A stretch of 41,520 nt of DNA, taken from NCBI GenBank assembly GCA_045627405.1, contig JAZQNP010000033.1, forward strand, positions 1-41,520, given 5' to 3'. The notes beneath the pieces were generated by a model. That model searched no databases. It saw nothing but the letters and a program-made list of their open reading frames with translations, and had not been told where the DNA came from. Both the position numbers and the translations under genes were made by a program. This document shows, in pieces, positions 16,545-25,331 of the stretch; positions within the stretch are counted from its first letter, which is position 1; every line of letters starts with the position of its first letter. Origin of the DNA: Firm-04 sp045627405 (lineage in GTDB: Bacteria; Bacillota; Clostridia; Oscillospirales; Ruminococcaceae).

Positions 16545-19051
16545 TGGAGACAAAACGCGGTCGGGGAACCGTCGTGCAGGTCGCGCTCGATGCGGCGTCA
16601 TGGGGGTATGACCGGCTGTACACCTACGCAGTGCCTGCGTCGGTGAGTCACACCGCCAACGCTGCCAACGTCGTTAACGCCGTCAACGCCGTCCGCGCAG
16701 GCATGCGGGTCGCCGTGCCGTTTGGCAAGGGCAACCGCCGCCGCATCGCAATGGTCCTCTCGGTCGAAGATATGCCGGAGCATCCGCAGTATGCCGTCAA
16801 GCCGATTGCAACAGTGCTGGACAGTGAACCGGTTCTGACAGAGGAGCTGCGGATGCTGGTGAACTGGCTGCATGAGCATACGTTCTGCACATGGTATGAT
16901 GCCGTGCGTGCAGTGCTGCCGGGGGGCATGCAGCTAAGGCTGGAAGAGCGGTATGTGCTTCTGGCTCCGCCGGAAGGCGTGACACTGACGCAGGAGGAGC
17001 AGAATCTTCTTACGTTGCTGCATGCGGCACAGGGAAAAGAATGGAACGCGCTGCTGCAAAGTGAGGGCAATCCGGAGAAGCAGAAGGTTCTGGATGCGCT
17101 GGAACAAAAGGGCTGTCTTGCGGCAGCGGCAGAGGGCAGACAGCGCATCACAGACAGCGTGCAGAAGACGGTGCGGCTGTCTGCTGCTTTTTTCTCGGAT
17201 GAAACGGTTTTCCGGCTGACCCCGAAGCAGCAGGCGGTCTTGCAGGTGTTGCAGGAGCATGATACGGCTCTGACGGTCAGGGAGTGCGCCTATTATGCAG
17301 GCGTGTCGGAGGGCGTGGTCAGAACGCTGATCAAAATCGGCATCGCGGAGCTGTATGCGGCAGAATCGCTGCGCGTGCCGCGGGATGCCGTCGCAACCGT
17401 TTCGCCGGAGGACACGGTGCTGTCCCCGCAGCAGCAGGCGGCATATGATGCCGTCGCGGAATCGGTGCTGGCGAAACAGGCGGCGGCGTTTTTGCTGTAC
17501 GGCGTCACCGGCAGCGGAAAGACGGCGGTCTTTGAGCAGCTTATCGCGCTGACGCTCAGACAGAAACGGCAGGTATTGCTGCTGATTCCGGAGATTTCTC
17601 TGACACCGCAGGTCGTGCAGTATTTCCAGTCGCGCTTCGGCAATCGGGTCGCGCTGATTCACAGCGGGCTTTCCCTGCGGCAGCGCAGAGATACCGATAA
17701 GCTGATCCGCCGCGGGGAAATTGACATCGTCATCGGAACGCGCAGTGCGGTATTCGCACCGCTGCCGGACATCGGGCTGCTGATTCTGGATGAAGAGGGA
17801 GAGCATTCCTACAAATCCGATCAGTCGCCGCGGTATCATGCGGCGGAGGTCGCAAGGGTGCGCTGCAAGCATCATAATGCGGCACTGGTGCTGGCATCGG
17901 CAACGCCCTCGCTGGATAGCATGTATCTGGCAGATCGCGGCGTCTATCAGCTTTTGCGGATGCCGGAGCGTTACAATCAGGCACCGCTGCCGGCAGTGAC
18001 AGTCGCGGACATGAACGAGGAGCGGATGAACGGAAACGGCAGTCCGTTTTCACTGGCACTTGCCGACGCGCTGCGGGATAATCTGGCACGCGGAGAACAG
18101 AGCATTCTGCTGCTGAACCGCCGCGGCTACCACACCTTGCTGCAATGCAAGCACTGCTATGAGCCGCTCTACTGCCCGAACTGTTCGGTGCCGATGACAT
18201 ATCATAAGGCGAACGGCAGTCTGCTCTGTCACTACTGCGGACATGTGCAGCCGCCGGAGGAAAGATGCCCCAAATGCGGACAGACCGGTATGCGGCAGAT
18301 GGGCTTCGGCACGCAAAAGCTCGAAGAGGAATTGCAGGCACTGCTGCCGGATGCGCGGATCCTGCGGATGGATGCCGACACGACCATGACCCGCACGGCG
18401 TATGAGACCGGATTTCAGGCGTTTGCACGCGGAGAGTATGACATCCTCTGCGGCACACAGATGATCGGCAAGGGGCTGGATTTCCCCAATGTGACGCTGG
18501 TGGGCGTTCTGTCGGTGGATAAGGCTCTGTTTTCCGGCGATTACCGCAGCTATGAGCGTACCTTTTCGTTGATTACACAGGTCGTCGGACGGGGCGGACG
18601 CGGCAGCAAAGAGGGGCGTGCGATCTTGCAGACCTATCTGCCCGATCACTATGTGCTGCATCTTGCTGCGGAGCAGGATTATGACCGCTTTTATGAAGAG
18701 GAGCTTTCGCTGCGCAGGGCAATGCTCTTTCCGCCGGTTTGCGACCTCTGTGTGATCGGATTCTCCGGCACCTTCGAGGAAAATGTGCAGAAAGCTGCGG
18801 CACGCTTTACGCAGATCATTGGGGAGACGATTGCGCGGACAAAGCTGAAATTGCCGCTGCGCGTGCTGGGACCGGTCGCTGCAAGCTACGGCAGACTGAA
18901 CGGCAAATACCGGATGCGCGTGCTGCTCAAATGCAAAAACACCGCAGAGATGCGAAAATTCATCCGCAGTCTGCTGGAACAGGCACATGCGGACAAGTCG
19001 TTTGCCGGCGTGTATGTCTATGCGGACATGAACGGAGACTGCGGCGTTTGA
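16544..19051 (+). CDS. priA: Primosomal protein N', replication restart helicase
   Basis: An 835-residue PriA, the 3'-to-5' helicase that reloads the replisome at stalled forks. The N-terminal DNA-binding domain is at 1-110. Walker A is LLYGVTGSGKTAVFEQ (about 318). The zinc-binding region holds four Cys pairs (CKHC, CPNC, CHYC, CPKC, about 540-590). Motifs TQMIGKGLDFPNVTLV and QVVGRGGRGSKEGRAI follow. The usual DEEH box reads DEEGEH, an apparent shift of the His by two places. A Val/Asn/Ala-rich stretch near residue 40-50 (TANAANVVNAVNAV) is an unusual short repeat. Coupled to rpoZ by TGATG. coaBC, which sits between rpoZ and priA in Bacillus, is absent. Confidence 0.95.
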   Translation: METKRGRGTVVQVALDAASWGYDRLYTYAVPASVSHTANAANVVNAVNAVRAGMRVAVPFGKGNRRRIAMVLSVEDMPEHPQYAVKPIATVLDSEPVLTEELRMLVNWLHEHTFCTWYDAVRAVLPGGMQLRLEERYVLLAPPEGVTLTQEEQNLLTLLHAAQGKEWNALLQSEGNPEKQKVLDALEQKGCLAAAAEGRQRITDSVQKTVRLSAAFFSDETVFRLTPKQQAVLQVLQEHDTALTVRECAYYAGVSEGVVRTLIKIGIAELYAAESLRVPRDAVATVSPEDTVLSPQQQAAYDAVAESVLAKQAAAFLLYGVTGSGKTAVFEQLIALTLRQKRQVLLLIPEISLTPQVVQYFQSRFGNRVALIHSGLSLRQRRDTDKLIRRGEIDIVIGTRSAVFAPLPDIGLLILDEEGEHSYKSDQSPRYHAAEVARVRCKHHNAALVLASATPSLDSMYLADRGVYQLLRMPERYNQAPLPAVTVADMNEERMNGNGSPFSLALADALRDNLARGEQSILLLNRRGYHTLLQCKHCYEPLYCPNCSVPMTYHKANGSLLCHYCGHVQPPEERCPKCGQTGMRQMGFGTQKLEEELQALLPDARILRMDADTTMTRTAYETGFQAFARGEYDILCGTQMIGKGLDFPNVTLVGVLSVDKALFSGDYRSYERTFSLITQVVGRGGRGSKEGRAILQTYLPDHYVLHLAAEQDYDRFYEEELSLRRAMLFPPVCDLCVIGFSGTFEENVQKAAARFTQIIGETIARTKLKLPLRVLGPVAASYGRLNGKYRMRVLLKCKNTAEMRKFIRSLLEQAHADKSFAGVYVYADMNGDCGV

Positions 19052-19066
19052 GAAAGGACAAATAGG

Positions 19067-19273
19067 ATGGCAAAAAAACAACCGCGCTTTCTGGTGGGAT
19101 ATTCCCAAACGCTGACAGGAACCACACAGGTGCTGATTGACCTTGCGACGGGCGTGAATTATCTGTATCACCGCGACGGAAACGGCGGGGGAGGCCTCTG
19201 TGTGCTGGTGGATGACGCGGGGCTTCCGGTCGTGACGCCGCCGGAGATGCTTCCGCCGTATCAGGGGGGATAA
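19067..19273 (+). CDS. Small DUF6440-like protein
   Basis: A 68-residue protein with RBS GAAAGGA before ATG 19067. The pattern VLIDLATGVNYLYHRDGNGGGGLCVLVDDAG matches small proteins grouped as DUF6440, found in many Clostridia with no known function. No membrane segment. It sits 15 bases after priA and 3 bases before the next gene, so it belongs to the operon. It is not part of the Bacillus version of this block. Confidence 0.8.
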   Translation: MAKKQPRFLVGYSQTLTGTTQVLIDLATGVNYLYHRDGNGGGGLCVLVDDAGLPVVTPPEMLPPYQGG

Positions 19274-19276
19274 ACA

Positions 19277-20200
19277 GTGAAAATCGTGCGTTTGACAAAG
19301 AAGCAGATTGCCGTGCGGGTGATTCTGCTGACGGTGCTGCTGCTCGGCGGATATTTGCTGCTGTGCGTTCGCGCATGTCCGACATGGAAACCGGCAGAGG
19401 TAACACTGAAAATCGAGCAGGAACGCGAAAATCCGTATATCGACCCCAGCGGCATGACGCAGGAAACGCGCATTCTGCCGCCGGAGGGATATACCCGCAC
19501 AGAGGCGGCGGACGGGAGCTTTCTCTCGTTCATGCGGCAGCAGCCGGTCTATGAAAACGGCAGCATGATTTATGTCTATGACGGCAGATATGCCTCGAAT
19601 GCGAACGCGGCAGCGGTCTATGCGATGACGGTCGGCGCAGAGGGCTATCAGCAGTGTGCAGACAGCATCATCCGGATGTGGAGCGAGTATTTCTATTCCA
19701 CCGGACAGGCCGACCGCATTGCATTTCATCTCAGCAACGGCGATCTCTGCGATTACGAAAGCTGGCGCAGCGGAAAGCGCGTGCTGGCAATCGGGGGACT
19801 GTCATGGCAGATGAAGCTCAAAGGGTATGACGATTCCGAGCAGCAGTTTCACAATTATCTGGTGACGGTCATGCGCTATGCCGGCACGCTCTCGCTCGAA
19901 GCGGAGTCACAGCCGATTGCCGCTGCGGACGCACATGCAGGCGATCTGTTCTGTCACGGCGGCACGCCCGGTCATGCGGTGCTGATTGTCGATGAGGCGG
20001 TGAATGAAGCAGGAGAGCGGTGCTTTCTGCTGGCGCAGGGGATGATTCCCGCGCAGAGCTTTCACATTCTCACCGGATACGGCGATGCACAGAGTCCGTG
20101 GTATACGCAGGAGCAGCTCTCCGAGGAGACGGTGCGTCTTGCAGGATATACGTTTTCCGGCGATGCACTGCGCCGCTGGAACGGCGGATTTGATTCGTAA
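19277..20200 (+). CDS. DUF4846 family membrane-anchored protein
   Basis: A 307-residue protein with one N-terminal helix (about residues 12-30) and an outer domain. The segment DAHAGDLFCHGGTPGHAVLIVDEA matches the most conserved part of DUF4846, where the GD...PGHA motif recalls a cell-wall hydrolase-like fold. A QGMIPAQSFHIL segment near the C-terminus is also conserved in the family. The visible His and Asp could be catalytic, but no activity is established. The initiator at 19277 reads GTG, preceded by GGGGGA. It lies three bases after the small gene upstream. Confidence 0.82.
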   Translation: MKIVRLTKKQIAVRVILLTVLLLGGYLLLCVRACPTWKPAEVTLKIEQERENPYIDPSGMTQETRILPPEGYTRTEAADGSFLSFMRQQPVYENGSMIYVYDGRYASNANAAAVYAMTVGAEGYQQCADSIIRMWSEYFYSTGQADRIAFHLSNGDLCDYESWRSGKRVLAIGGLSWQMKLKGYDDSEQQFHNYLVTVMRYAGTLSLEAESQPIAAADAHAGDLFCHGGTPGHAVLIVDEAVNEAGERCFLLAQGMIPAQSFHILTGYGDAQSPWYTQEQLSEETVRLAGYTFSGDALRRWNGGFDS

Positions 20201-20212
20201 AGGAGAAACACA

Positions 20213-20710
20213 ATGGCAATTCGCAATATTGTAAAAGACGGCGATCCGGTACTGGCAAAGAAATGCAGACCGGTCGAGCAGTTTGACGACAAGCTCGCAC
20301 AGCTCATCGACGACATGATCGACACGCTGAAAAAATCCGGCGGTGTCGGACTCGCAGCTCCGCAGGTCGGCATCCTCCGCAGAGTCTTCATCATGATGCT
20401 CGAAGAGGACGGCGAGGTGATCGAGGCGGTCAATCCTGAAATCGTCAAAGTCAGCGGCAAGGTGCGCGACGTCGAGGGCTGCCTCTCGGTGCCGAACCGC
20501 TGGGGCTATGTCACACGCCCGAAAACGGCGGTGCTGCGCGCTTATAACCGCAAGGGCGAACCCTATGAGCTGAAACTCAAAGACCTCGGTGCGCGCTGTG
20601 CCTGCCACGAAAATGACCATCTCGACGGGCATCTCTTCCTCGAACTCGTTGAGGAATTCGTCGAGCCGGAACAGGAATCGCAGGACAACAAATCAAATCG
20701 GAGAAAGTGA
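20213..20710 (+). CDS. def: Peptide deformylase
   Basis: A 165-residue metalloenzyme that removes the formyl group from nascent proteins. All three family motifs are present: GVGLAAPQVG (about 43), EGCLSVP (about 90, metal-binding Cys) and HENDHLDGHLF (about 132, the HExxH metal site). The ribosome binding site is AAAGGAG before ATG 20213. It sits six bases before fmt, whose product adds the formyl group, the usual pairing. Confidence 0.96.
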   Translation: MAIRNIVKDGDPVLAKKCRPVEQFDDKLAQLIDDMIDTLKKSGGVGLAAPQVGILRRVFIMMLEEDGEVIEAVNPEIVKVSGKVRDVEGCLSVPNRWGYVTRPKTAVLRAYNRKGEPYELKLKDLGARCACHENDHLDGHLFLELVEEFVEPEQESQDNKSNRRK

Positions 20711-20716
20711 CCGAAG

Positions 20717-21652
20717 ATGAAGATTGTGTTTATGGGAACGCCGGTGTTTTCGGTGCCGACGCTGCAAGCCCTCTGTGATGACGGACATACCGTGCAGGCG
20801 GTGTTCACGCAGCCGGACCGTCCCGCAGGCAGAGGAAAAAAGCTGCGCCCGTCCCCTGTGAAGCAGGAGGCGGAGGATCTCGATATTCCGGTGTATCAGC
20901 CGCAGTCGCTGCGCAAGGGCGAGGACGCTGCCGAAGCCATGCGCGTGCTGCAAGAGCTTTCGCCGGAGCTGATCGTCGTGATCGCCTACGGGCAGATTCT
21001 GCCGAAGGAGATTCTGGAACTGCCGAAATACGGCTGCATCAATCTCCATGCCTCCGTGCTGCCGCGCTGGCGCGGTGCGGCTCCGATTCAGCGGGCGATT
21101 CTTGCCGGCGACGGGGAAACGGGCGTGACGGCAATGCAGATGGCAGAGGGACTGGATACCGGCGATATGCTGCATGTGCTGAAAACGCAGATCACACCGG
21201 AGGAAACTGCCGATTCGCTGCATGACCGGCTCTCTGAAATGGCGGCGCAGACACTCCGTGAAACACTTGTCATGCTGCAAGACGGCTCGCTGACTGCAAC
21301 CCCGCAGGACGATGCAGCAGCATGCACCGCGGCAAAGATCACAAAAGACATGAGCCTGCTGGATTTTCAGCAGCCGGCACAGACGGTTGACCGCACGGTG
21401 CGTGCCGTGACCGGTGCTGCTATGCTGAACGGCAGACGCCTGAAACTGCATGCCTGCGTGATGACACAGGAGCGCTCGGGTCTGCGGGCAGGAACCGTGC
21501 TGAATCCGGAGACGCTGACCTTTGTCTGCGGAGACGGCAGATGCGTCAGACCGACTGTCATTCAGGCGGAAGGCTCCCGCGCAATGCCCGTTTCCGATTT
21601 TCTGCGCGGATTTCATGTCCGCCTCGGTGACAGATTCAAACCGGTGGAATGA
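20717..21652 (+). CDS. fmt: Methionyl-tRNA formyltransferase
   Basis: A 311-residue enzyme that formylates initiator Met-tRNA using 10-formyl-THF. The N-terminal Rossmann domain starts KIVFMGTPVFSVPTL. The catalytic set is visible as Asn/His in CINLHASVLPRWRGAAPI (about 105-122) and Asp in MAEGLDTGDML (about 143). The C-terminal OB-like domain is at 205-311. It follows def directly, as in most bacteria. Confidence 0.96.
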   Translation: MKIVFMGTPVFSVPTLQALCDDGHTVQAVFTQPDRPAGRGKKLRPSPVKQEAEDLDIPVYQPQSLRKGEDAAEAMRVLQELSPELIVVIAYGQILPKEILELPKYGCINLHASVLPRWRGAAPIQRAILAGDGETGVTAMQMAEGLDTGDMLHVLKTQITPEETADSLHDRLSEMAAQTLRETLVMLQDGSLTATPQDDAAACTAAKITKDMSLLDFQQPAQTVDRTVRAVTGAAMLNGRRLKLHACVMTQERSGLRAGTVLNPETLTFVCGDGRCVRPTVIQAEGSRAMPVSDFLRGFHVRLGDRFKPVE

Positions 21653-21710
21653 TGTATGATCTCCCGCCGTTCTGCATACAATTTCGATAAGTCGGGAGTT
21701 GAACGGCATG

Positions 21711-21810
21711 ATTGAGAGATGCTCTGAGGGACCGCCGTCCCTCCGGCAGGGGTGTGGGTGACTTGACGTTTGCGAAGCAAACTCAACCGCGCAAGCGTGA
21801 GCGTCCCCAC
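21711..21810 (+). repeat. Dispersed palindromic repeat, copy A
   Basis: The intergenic stretch 21653-21879 holds no gene. It shares three blocks with 30091-30302: ATTGAGAGATG-(C/T)T-(C/T)TGAGG at its left end; a 27-base block at 21726-21752 identical to 30256-30282 that folds as GAGGGAC CGCC GTCCCTC; and a GTTTGC GAA GCAAAC hairpin (21768-21782). A GCGTCCCCACA end is shared as well. Likely a REP/MITE-like element. The order of the blocks differs between the copies. Confidence 0.8.
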
Positions 21811-21879
21811 AGTGTTCCCCCCGATCACGCTGTGCAACGCTCGGTTTATCGGGATTCTGAAAAAAGGAGGAAACAGCAA

Positions 21880-22563
21880 ATGAACGGATATTACGCGACC
21901 TACGGGCTTGTCATTCTCTCGCTCGTCATCTCCGTTGCGGCATCGCTGTATGTGAAGGCAGCCTTCCGCAAATACAGCAAAATTCGCAATGACCGCGGCA
22001 TCACGGGCGCGGAGGCGGCACGGCAGATGCTGCTCGATCACGGCATTACCCATGTGACCATTGAGCCGATTGCCGGCAGCCTGACCGATCACTATGACCC
22101 GACAACCAACACCATCCGCCTCTCGCAGGACGTCTATGCCTCAGACAGTGTGGCAGCGGTCGGTGTGGCAATGCACGAGGCAGGACATGCTGTGCAGTAC
22201 GCAACAGGCTATTCTCCGGTGATCCTGCGCAATGCAATCGTAAAATCGACGAATATTTCCTCGTGGATTTCCTATATTCTCGTGCTGCTGGGGCTGTGGT
22301 TCAGCTCGTACAATCTCCTGACGGCGGGCATCATCTTCTTCCTCGCGGTGATCTTCTTCCAGCTTGTCACGCTGCCGGTGGAATTCAACGCCAGCGGCAG
22401 AGCCGTCCGGACGCTGCGGGACACCATGCTCCTCAGCGACACCGAGCGAAAGGGTGCAGCAGCCGTGCTGCGTGCGGCGGCGATGACCTATGTGGCAGCG
22501 GTTGTTACCTCGCTCTTGCAGCTTCTGCGTCTGCTGCTGATTCGCGGGAACCGGCGCAGATGA
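21880..22563 (+). CDS. Membrane zinc metallopeptidase (Zn_peptidase_2 family)
   Basis: A 227-residue membrane protease of the PF04298 type. There is an N-terminal helix (5-25), then the HExxH-like zinc motif in AMHEAGHAVQYATGY (about residue 95) followed by two or three further helices (123-165 and 195-220). A conserved ending NASGRAVRTL is present. The start is ATG 21880, seven bases after AAAAGGAGG. The longer frame to 21712 passes through the repeat and is not credible. It commonly sits between fmt and rsmB in Clostridia. Substrate unknown. Its stop overlaps the rsmB ATG. Confidence 0.9.
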   Translation: MNGYYATYGLVILSLVISVAASLYVKAAFRKYSKIRNDRGITGAEAARQMLLDHGITHVTIEPIAGSLTDHYDPTTNTIRLSQDVYASDSVAAVGVAMHEAGHAVQYATGYSPVILRNAIVKSTNISSWISYILVLLGLWFSSYNLLTAGIIFFLAVIFFQLVTLPVEFNASGRAVRTLRDTMLLSDTERKGAAAVLRAAAMTYVAAVVTSLLQLLRLLLIRGNRRR

Positions 22564-23900
22564 ACGGGCTTGCACCGCGTCTGCTCTGCGCAAAAACCCT
22601 TCTGCGCGCAGAAAAAAACAACAGCTACGGCAATCTCGCACTGCATGGTGCGCTGCTTCACGCCGAACGCGCGGAGGAGCTGGATGCACGGGATAAGGCT
22701 CTGTGTACGGCGGTGTTTCAGGGCGTGACCGAGCGGCGGCTGACACTCGATGTCTGTATCGCGGCACATGCAAAACGCCGTCCCGAACAGCTCGATGCGG
22801 AGGTGCGCCTTGTGCTGCGCTGCGGCATCTATGAGCTGCTGTATCTGCACACGCCGGAGGCTGCGGCGGTCAATCTCTGGACGGAATGCGTTAAGAAGCT
22901 GCGCAAAACCAGTGCGGCAGGTATGGTCAATGCAGTGCTGCGCGGCTTTCTCCGCGGCGGCAAAACCGTGCCGCTGCCCGATGACCCGCAGCAGGCAATG
23001 TCCGTGCGGTACTCCGTGCCGCTGCCGCTGATTTCTCAGCTCCTGCGCGATTATGACGAAGATACCGTGACCGCGTTCCTTGCCGATGCTGCTGAGGTGC
23101 CGCCGATTTATGTGCGGCGCAATCCGCTTTTTCTTTCGGAGGCGGAATTCCTGACGCGCGTGCCGGCGGAAAAGATCACGGCAGTGCCGGGGGCGTACAT
23201 GTTGCAGCGCGGGGGACATCTCCCAGATGACGGGGAACAGAACGGCGACGCACTGTTTCATGTGCAGGATCTGGCGTCGCAGCTCTGCTGTCTCGCGCTC
23301 GACCCGCAGCCGGGTGAAACGATCCTCGATGTCTGTGCCGCACCCGGCGGAAAGACCTTTACCATCGCGGAATTGATGGGAGACGAGGGGCATGTGTATG
23401 CTTATGATCTGCATGAGACACGCGTGAGGCTCATTGCAGAGGGCGCGAAACGCCTCGGACTGCGCTGCATTTCTGCACAGACAGGGGATGCCAGAAAAGC
23501 GGAAAAAGCCCGTGCAGACCGCATTCTCTGCGATGTGCCGTGTTCGGGGTACGGGGTCATCCGCAGAAAAGCCGAGATTCGCTACAAATCGCCGGACGAA
23601 ACAAAAGAGCTTCCCGCGTTGCAGCTTGCGATATTGGAGGCTGCGGCGGCATCGCTGAAACCCGGCGGTGTGCTGGTATATTCGACCTGCACGGTACTCA
23701 AACGGGAAAATGAGGAAGTTGTGCGGAGATTTCTTGATCTGCACAGCGATTTTCAGCCGGAGAAGCCGTGGCAGGGGAATCCGGAGCTGACTGCCCTGAC
23801 GCCCTTTGCGCAGGAGATGACCACGCTGTTTCCCTCGATGCTGCATTCTGACGGGTTTTTCATCGCAAAGCTGCGAAAGAGCGGCAGCAGCGCGGAATGA
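22560..23900 (+). CDS. rsmB: 16S rRNA m5C967 methyltransferase
   Basis: A 446-residue RsmB. The N-terminal NusB-like RNA-binding domain is at about 1-140. The SAM site is ILDVCAAPGGKTF (about 258). Both Cys residues of the m5C mechanism are seen in CDVPCSGYG (about 325) and VYSTCTVLKREN (about 378). The start is ATG 22560, overlapping the previous stop. A longer frame to 22263 lies inside the peptidase gene. The 320 bases after it are low-complexity DNA. Confidence 0.95.
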   Translation: MNGLAPRLLCAKTLLRAEKNNSYGNLALHGALLHAERAEELDARDKALCTAVFQGVTERRLTLDVCIAAHAKRRPEQLDAEVRLVLRCGIYELLYLHTPEAAAVNLWTECVKKLRKTSAAGMVNAVLRGFLRGGKTVPLPDDPQQAMSVRYSVPLPLISQLLRDYDEDTVTAFLADAAEVPPIYVRRNPLFLSEAEFLTRVPAEKITAVPGAYMLQRGGHLPDDGEQNGDALFHVQDLASQLCCLALDPQPGETILDVCAAPGGKTFTIAELMGDEGHVYAYDLHETRVRLIAEGAKRLGLRCISAQTGDARKAEKARADRILCDVPCSGYGVIRRKAEIRYKSPDETKELPALQLAILEAAAASLKPGGVLVYSTCTVLKRENEEVVRRFLDLHSDFQPEKPWQGNPELTALTPFAQEMTTLFPSMLHSDGFFIAKLRKSGSSAE

Positions 23901-23925
23901 AAAAAGTTTTGTGAAAGTTTTGTGA

Positions 23926-23951
23926 AAAGTTGCTCGCTGACGTGCAACTTT
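23926..23951 (+). other. Hairpin after rsmB, possible weak terminator
   Basis: AAAGTTGC / GCAACTTT inverted repeat 25 bases downstream of the rsmB stop. The T-run after it is poor (CAGCCTGTTTT). It may attenuate rather than end transcription into rlmN. Confidence 0.4.
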
Positions 23952-24034
23952 CAGCCTGTTTTGCGCTATTAGCAGAGGGGCATCTGCACGGTGTGAAAGC
24001 GGGGGAACAGCATGAAAGACCGGACAATCCGGCA

Positions 24035-24221
24035 CAAAGCAAATCAGCGGAACGGAAAGCAAATCAAATCAAACCAAAGCAAAAAAAGCAACCGGAAGCA
24101 AATGGAAGCAAACAAAGCAAATGCTTCTTTTGCTTCGTAAAGTAAGCAAATGAAGCTGATAATGATAATGTAGATGATAATGATAATGTAAATGAGAATG
24201 AGAATGTAACTGAGACTGAGG
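24035..24221 (+). repeat. Low-complexity repeat tract before rlmN
   Basis: 24035-24140 is built from imperfect copies of AAAGCAAAT/C. 24157-24221 is built from GATAATGATAATGTA-like triplet/hexamer units drifting to GAGAATGAGAATGTA. Neither half encodes a plausible protein on either strand. The second part ends exactly at the first ATG of the rlmN frame. Such tracts are prone to length change. Confidence 0.75.
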
Positions 24222-25307
24222 ATGCAGGAAACGGACAATTCGCAGGAGGTGATTCATACGGAAAAAACAGATATTTTCAGCCTCCTGCCGGAGCAGCTCA
24301 CCGCTGAGATCCGCGCAATGGGTGCGCCCGGTTTCCGCGCAAAACAGATCTTTCACTGGCTCCATGTGCGGCGTGTCTTTGACTTTGCACAGATGACGGA
24401 TTTATCTAAACAATTTCAGGCGCAGCTCGCAGAACGATTTTATGTAAATATGCCAAAAATTACGCAAACACTTGCATCTGATGCCGATGATACTGTAAAA
24501 TATCTGTGTAGGCTCTCTGACGGAAATCTCGTCGAAACGGTGCGAATGGTGTATCATCACGGCGTCACTGCCTGCATTTCGACACAGGTCGGCTGCAAGA
24601 TGGGCTGTACGTTCTGTGCATCGGCTCCGCTGGGCTTTGTCCGCAACCTGACCCCCTCGGAAATGCTCGGCCAGATTTATGCGGCAGATGCGGCTTTTCC
24701 GGAGGCAGAACGCATCTCCGGCGTCGTCCTCATGGGCATCGGTGAGCCGCTTGACAATTACGACAATGTGATGCAGTTTCTAAGGCTGCTCTCCTGCGAG
24801 AGCGGACGCAATCTCAGCCTGCGGCATGTCTCGCTCTCGACCTGCGGCATCGTCCCGCGGATTTATGAGCTTGCGGAGGAACAGCTCCCGCTGACGCTCT
24901 CTGTTTCGCTCCACGCCGCCGAGAATGACCGGCGCAGCGAACTGATGCCCGTCAACCGCAGATACCCCCTTGACGAACTGCTCACTGCCTGCGGCGCGTA
25001 TTTCCGCAGAACGGGCAGGCGCGTGACTTTTGAATATGCGGTCATCGCCGGACAGAACGATTCGCCGGAGATGGCAAAGGCACTCGCAGACCGGCTCAGA
25101 CCGGTGTTCCCAAAGCAGCGTCCCCATGTCAATCTCATTCCGGTCAATCCGGTGCAGGGGACAGGCTACTGCGCGGGCAGTGCCGTGAAATTTCAGAGGA
25201 TGCTGGAACAGTACGGCATCAATGCGACGGTGCGCCGCACGCTGGGCGAGGACATTCAGGCTGCCTGCGGTCAGCTTCGGCGCGATACAATCGAATCGGC
25301 AACATGA
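24222..25307 (+). CDS. rlmN: 23S rRNA m2A2503 / tRNA m2A37 methyltransferase
   Basis: A 361-residue radical SAM methyltransferase. The Fe-S motif CKMGCTFCASAPLGF (CxxxCxxC, about residue 128) and the C-terminal catalytic Cys in DIQAACGQLRRD (about 348) are both intact, as is GEPLDNYDNV. The first ATG of the frame is 24222, but it directly abuts a GAGG and lies at the end of a repeat tract. A far better ribosome binding site, AGGAGGT at 24244-24250, points to codon 24258, which is ACG, and the family N-terminus (KTDIFSLLPEQL) begins there. The true start may be ACG 24258, giving 349 residues. Confidence 0.93.
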   Translation: MQETDNSQEVIHTEKTDIFSLLPEQLTAEIRAMGAPGFRAKQIFHWLHVRRVFDFAQMTDLSKQFQAQLAERFYVNMPKITQTLASDADDTVKYLCRLSDGNLVETVRMVYHHGVTACISTQVGCKMGCTFCASAPLGFVRNLTPSEMLGQIYAADAAFPEAERISGVVLMGIGEPLDNYDNVMQFLRLLSCESGRNLSLRHVSLSTCGIVPRIYELAEEQLPLTLSVSLHAAENDRRSELMPVNRRYPLDELLTACGAYFRRTGRRVTFEYAVIAGQNDSPEMAKALADRLRPVFPKQRPHVNLIPVNPVQGTGYCAGSAVKFQRMLEQYGINATVRRTLGEDIQAACGQLRRDTIESAT

Positions 25308-25331
25308 GAAGAGAAAGTGTGGTGAGCGGCA

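Noticed and set aside
18050..19729. 559-codon minus-strand frame opposite priA
   Set aside because: His/Arg/Cys-rich translation typical of antisense reading. It crosses three real genes with good start signals.
21653..21879. Upstream extension of the zinc peptidase to 21712
   Set aside because: The added residues translate the palindromic repeat. A strong binding site stands before ATG 21880.
23930..24145. 71-codon plus-strand frame between rsmB and rlmN
   Set aside because: Built mostly from the AAAGCAAAT repeat tract, no ribosome binding site, no protein-like pattern.
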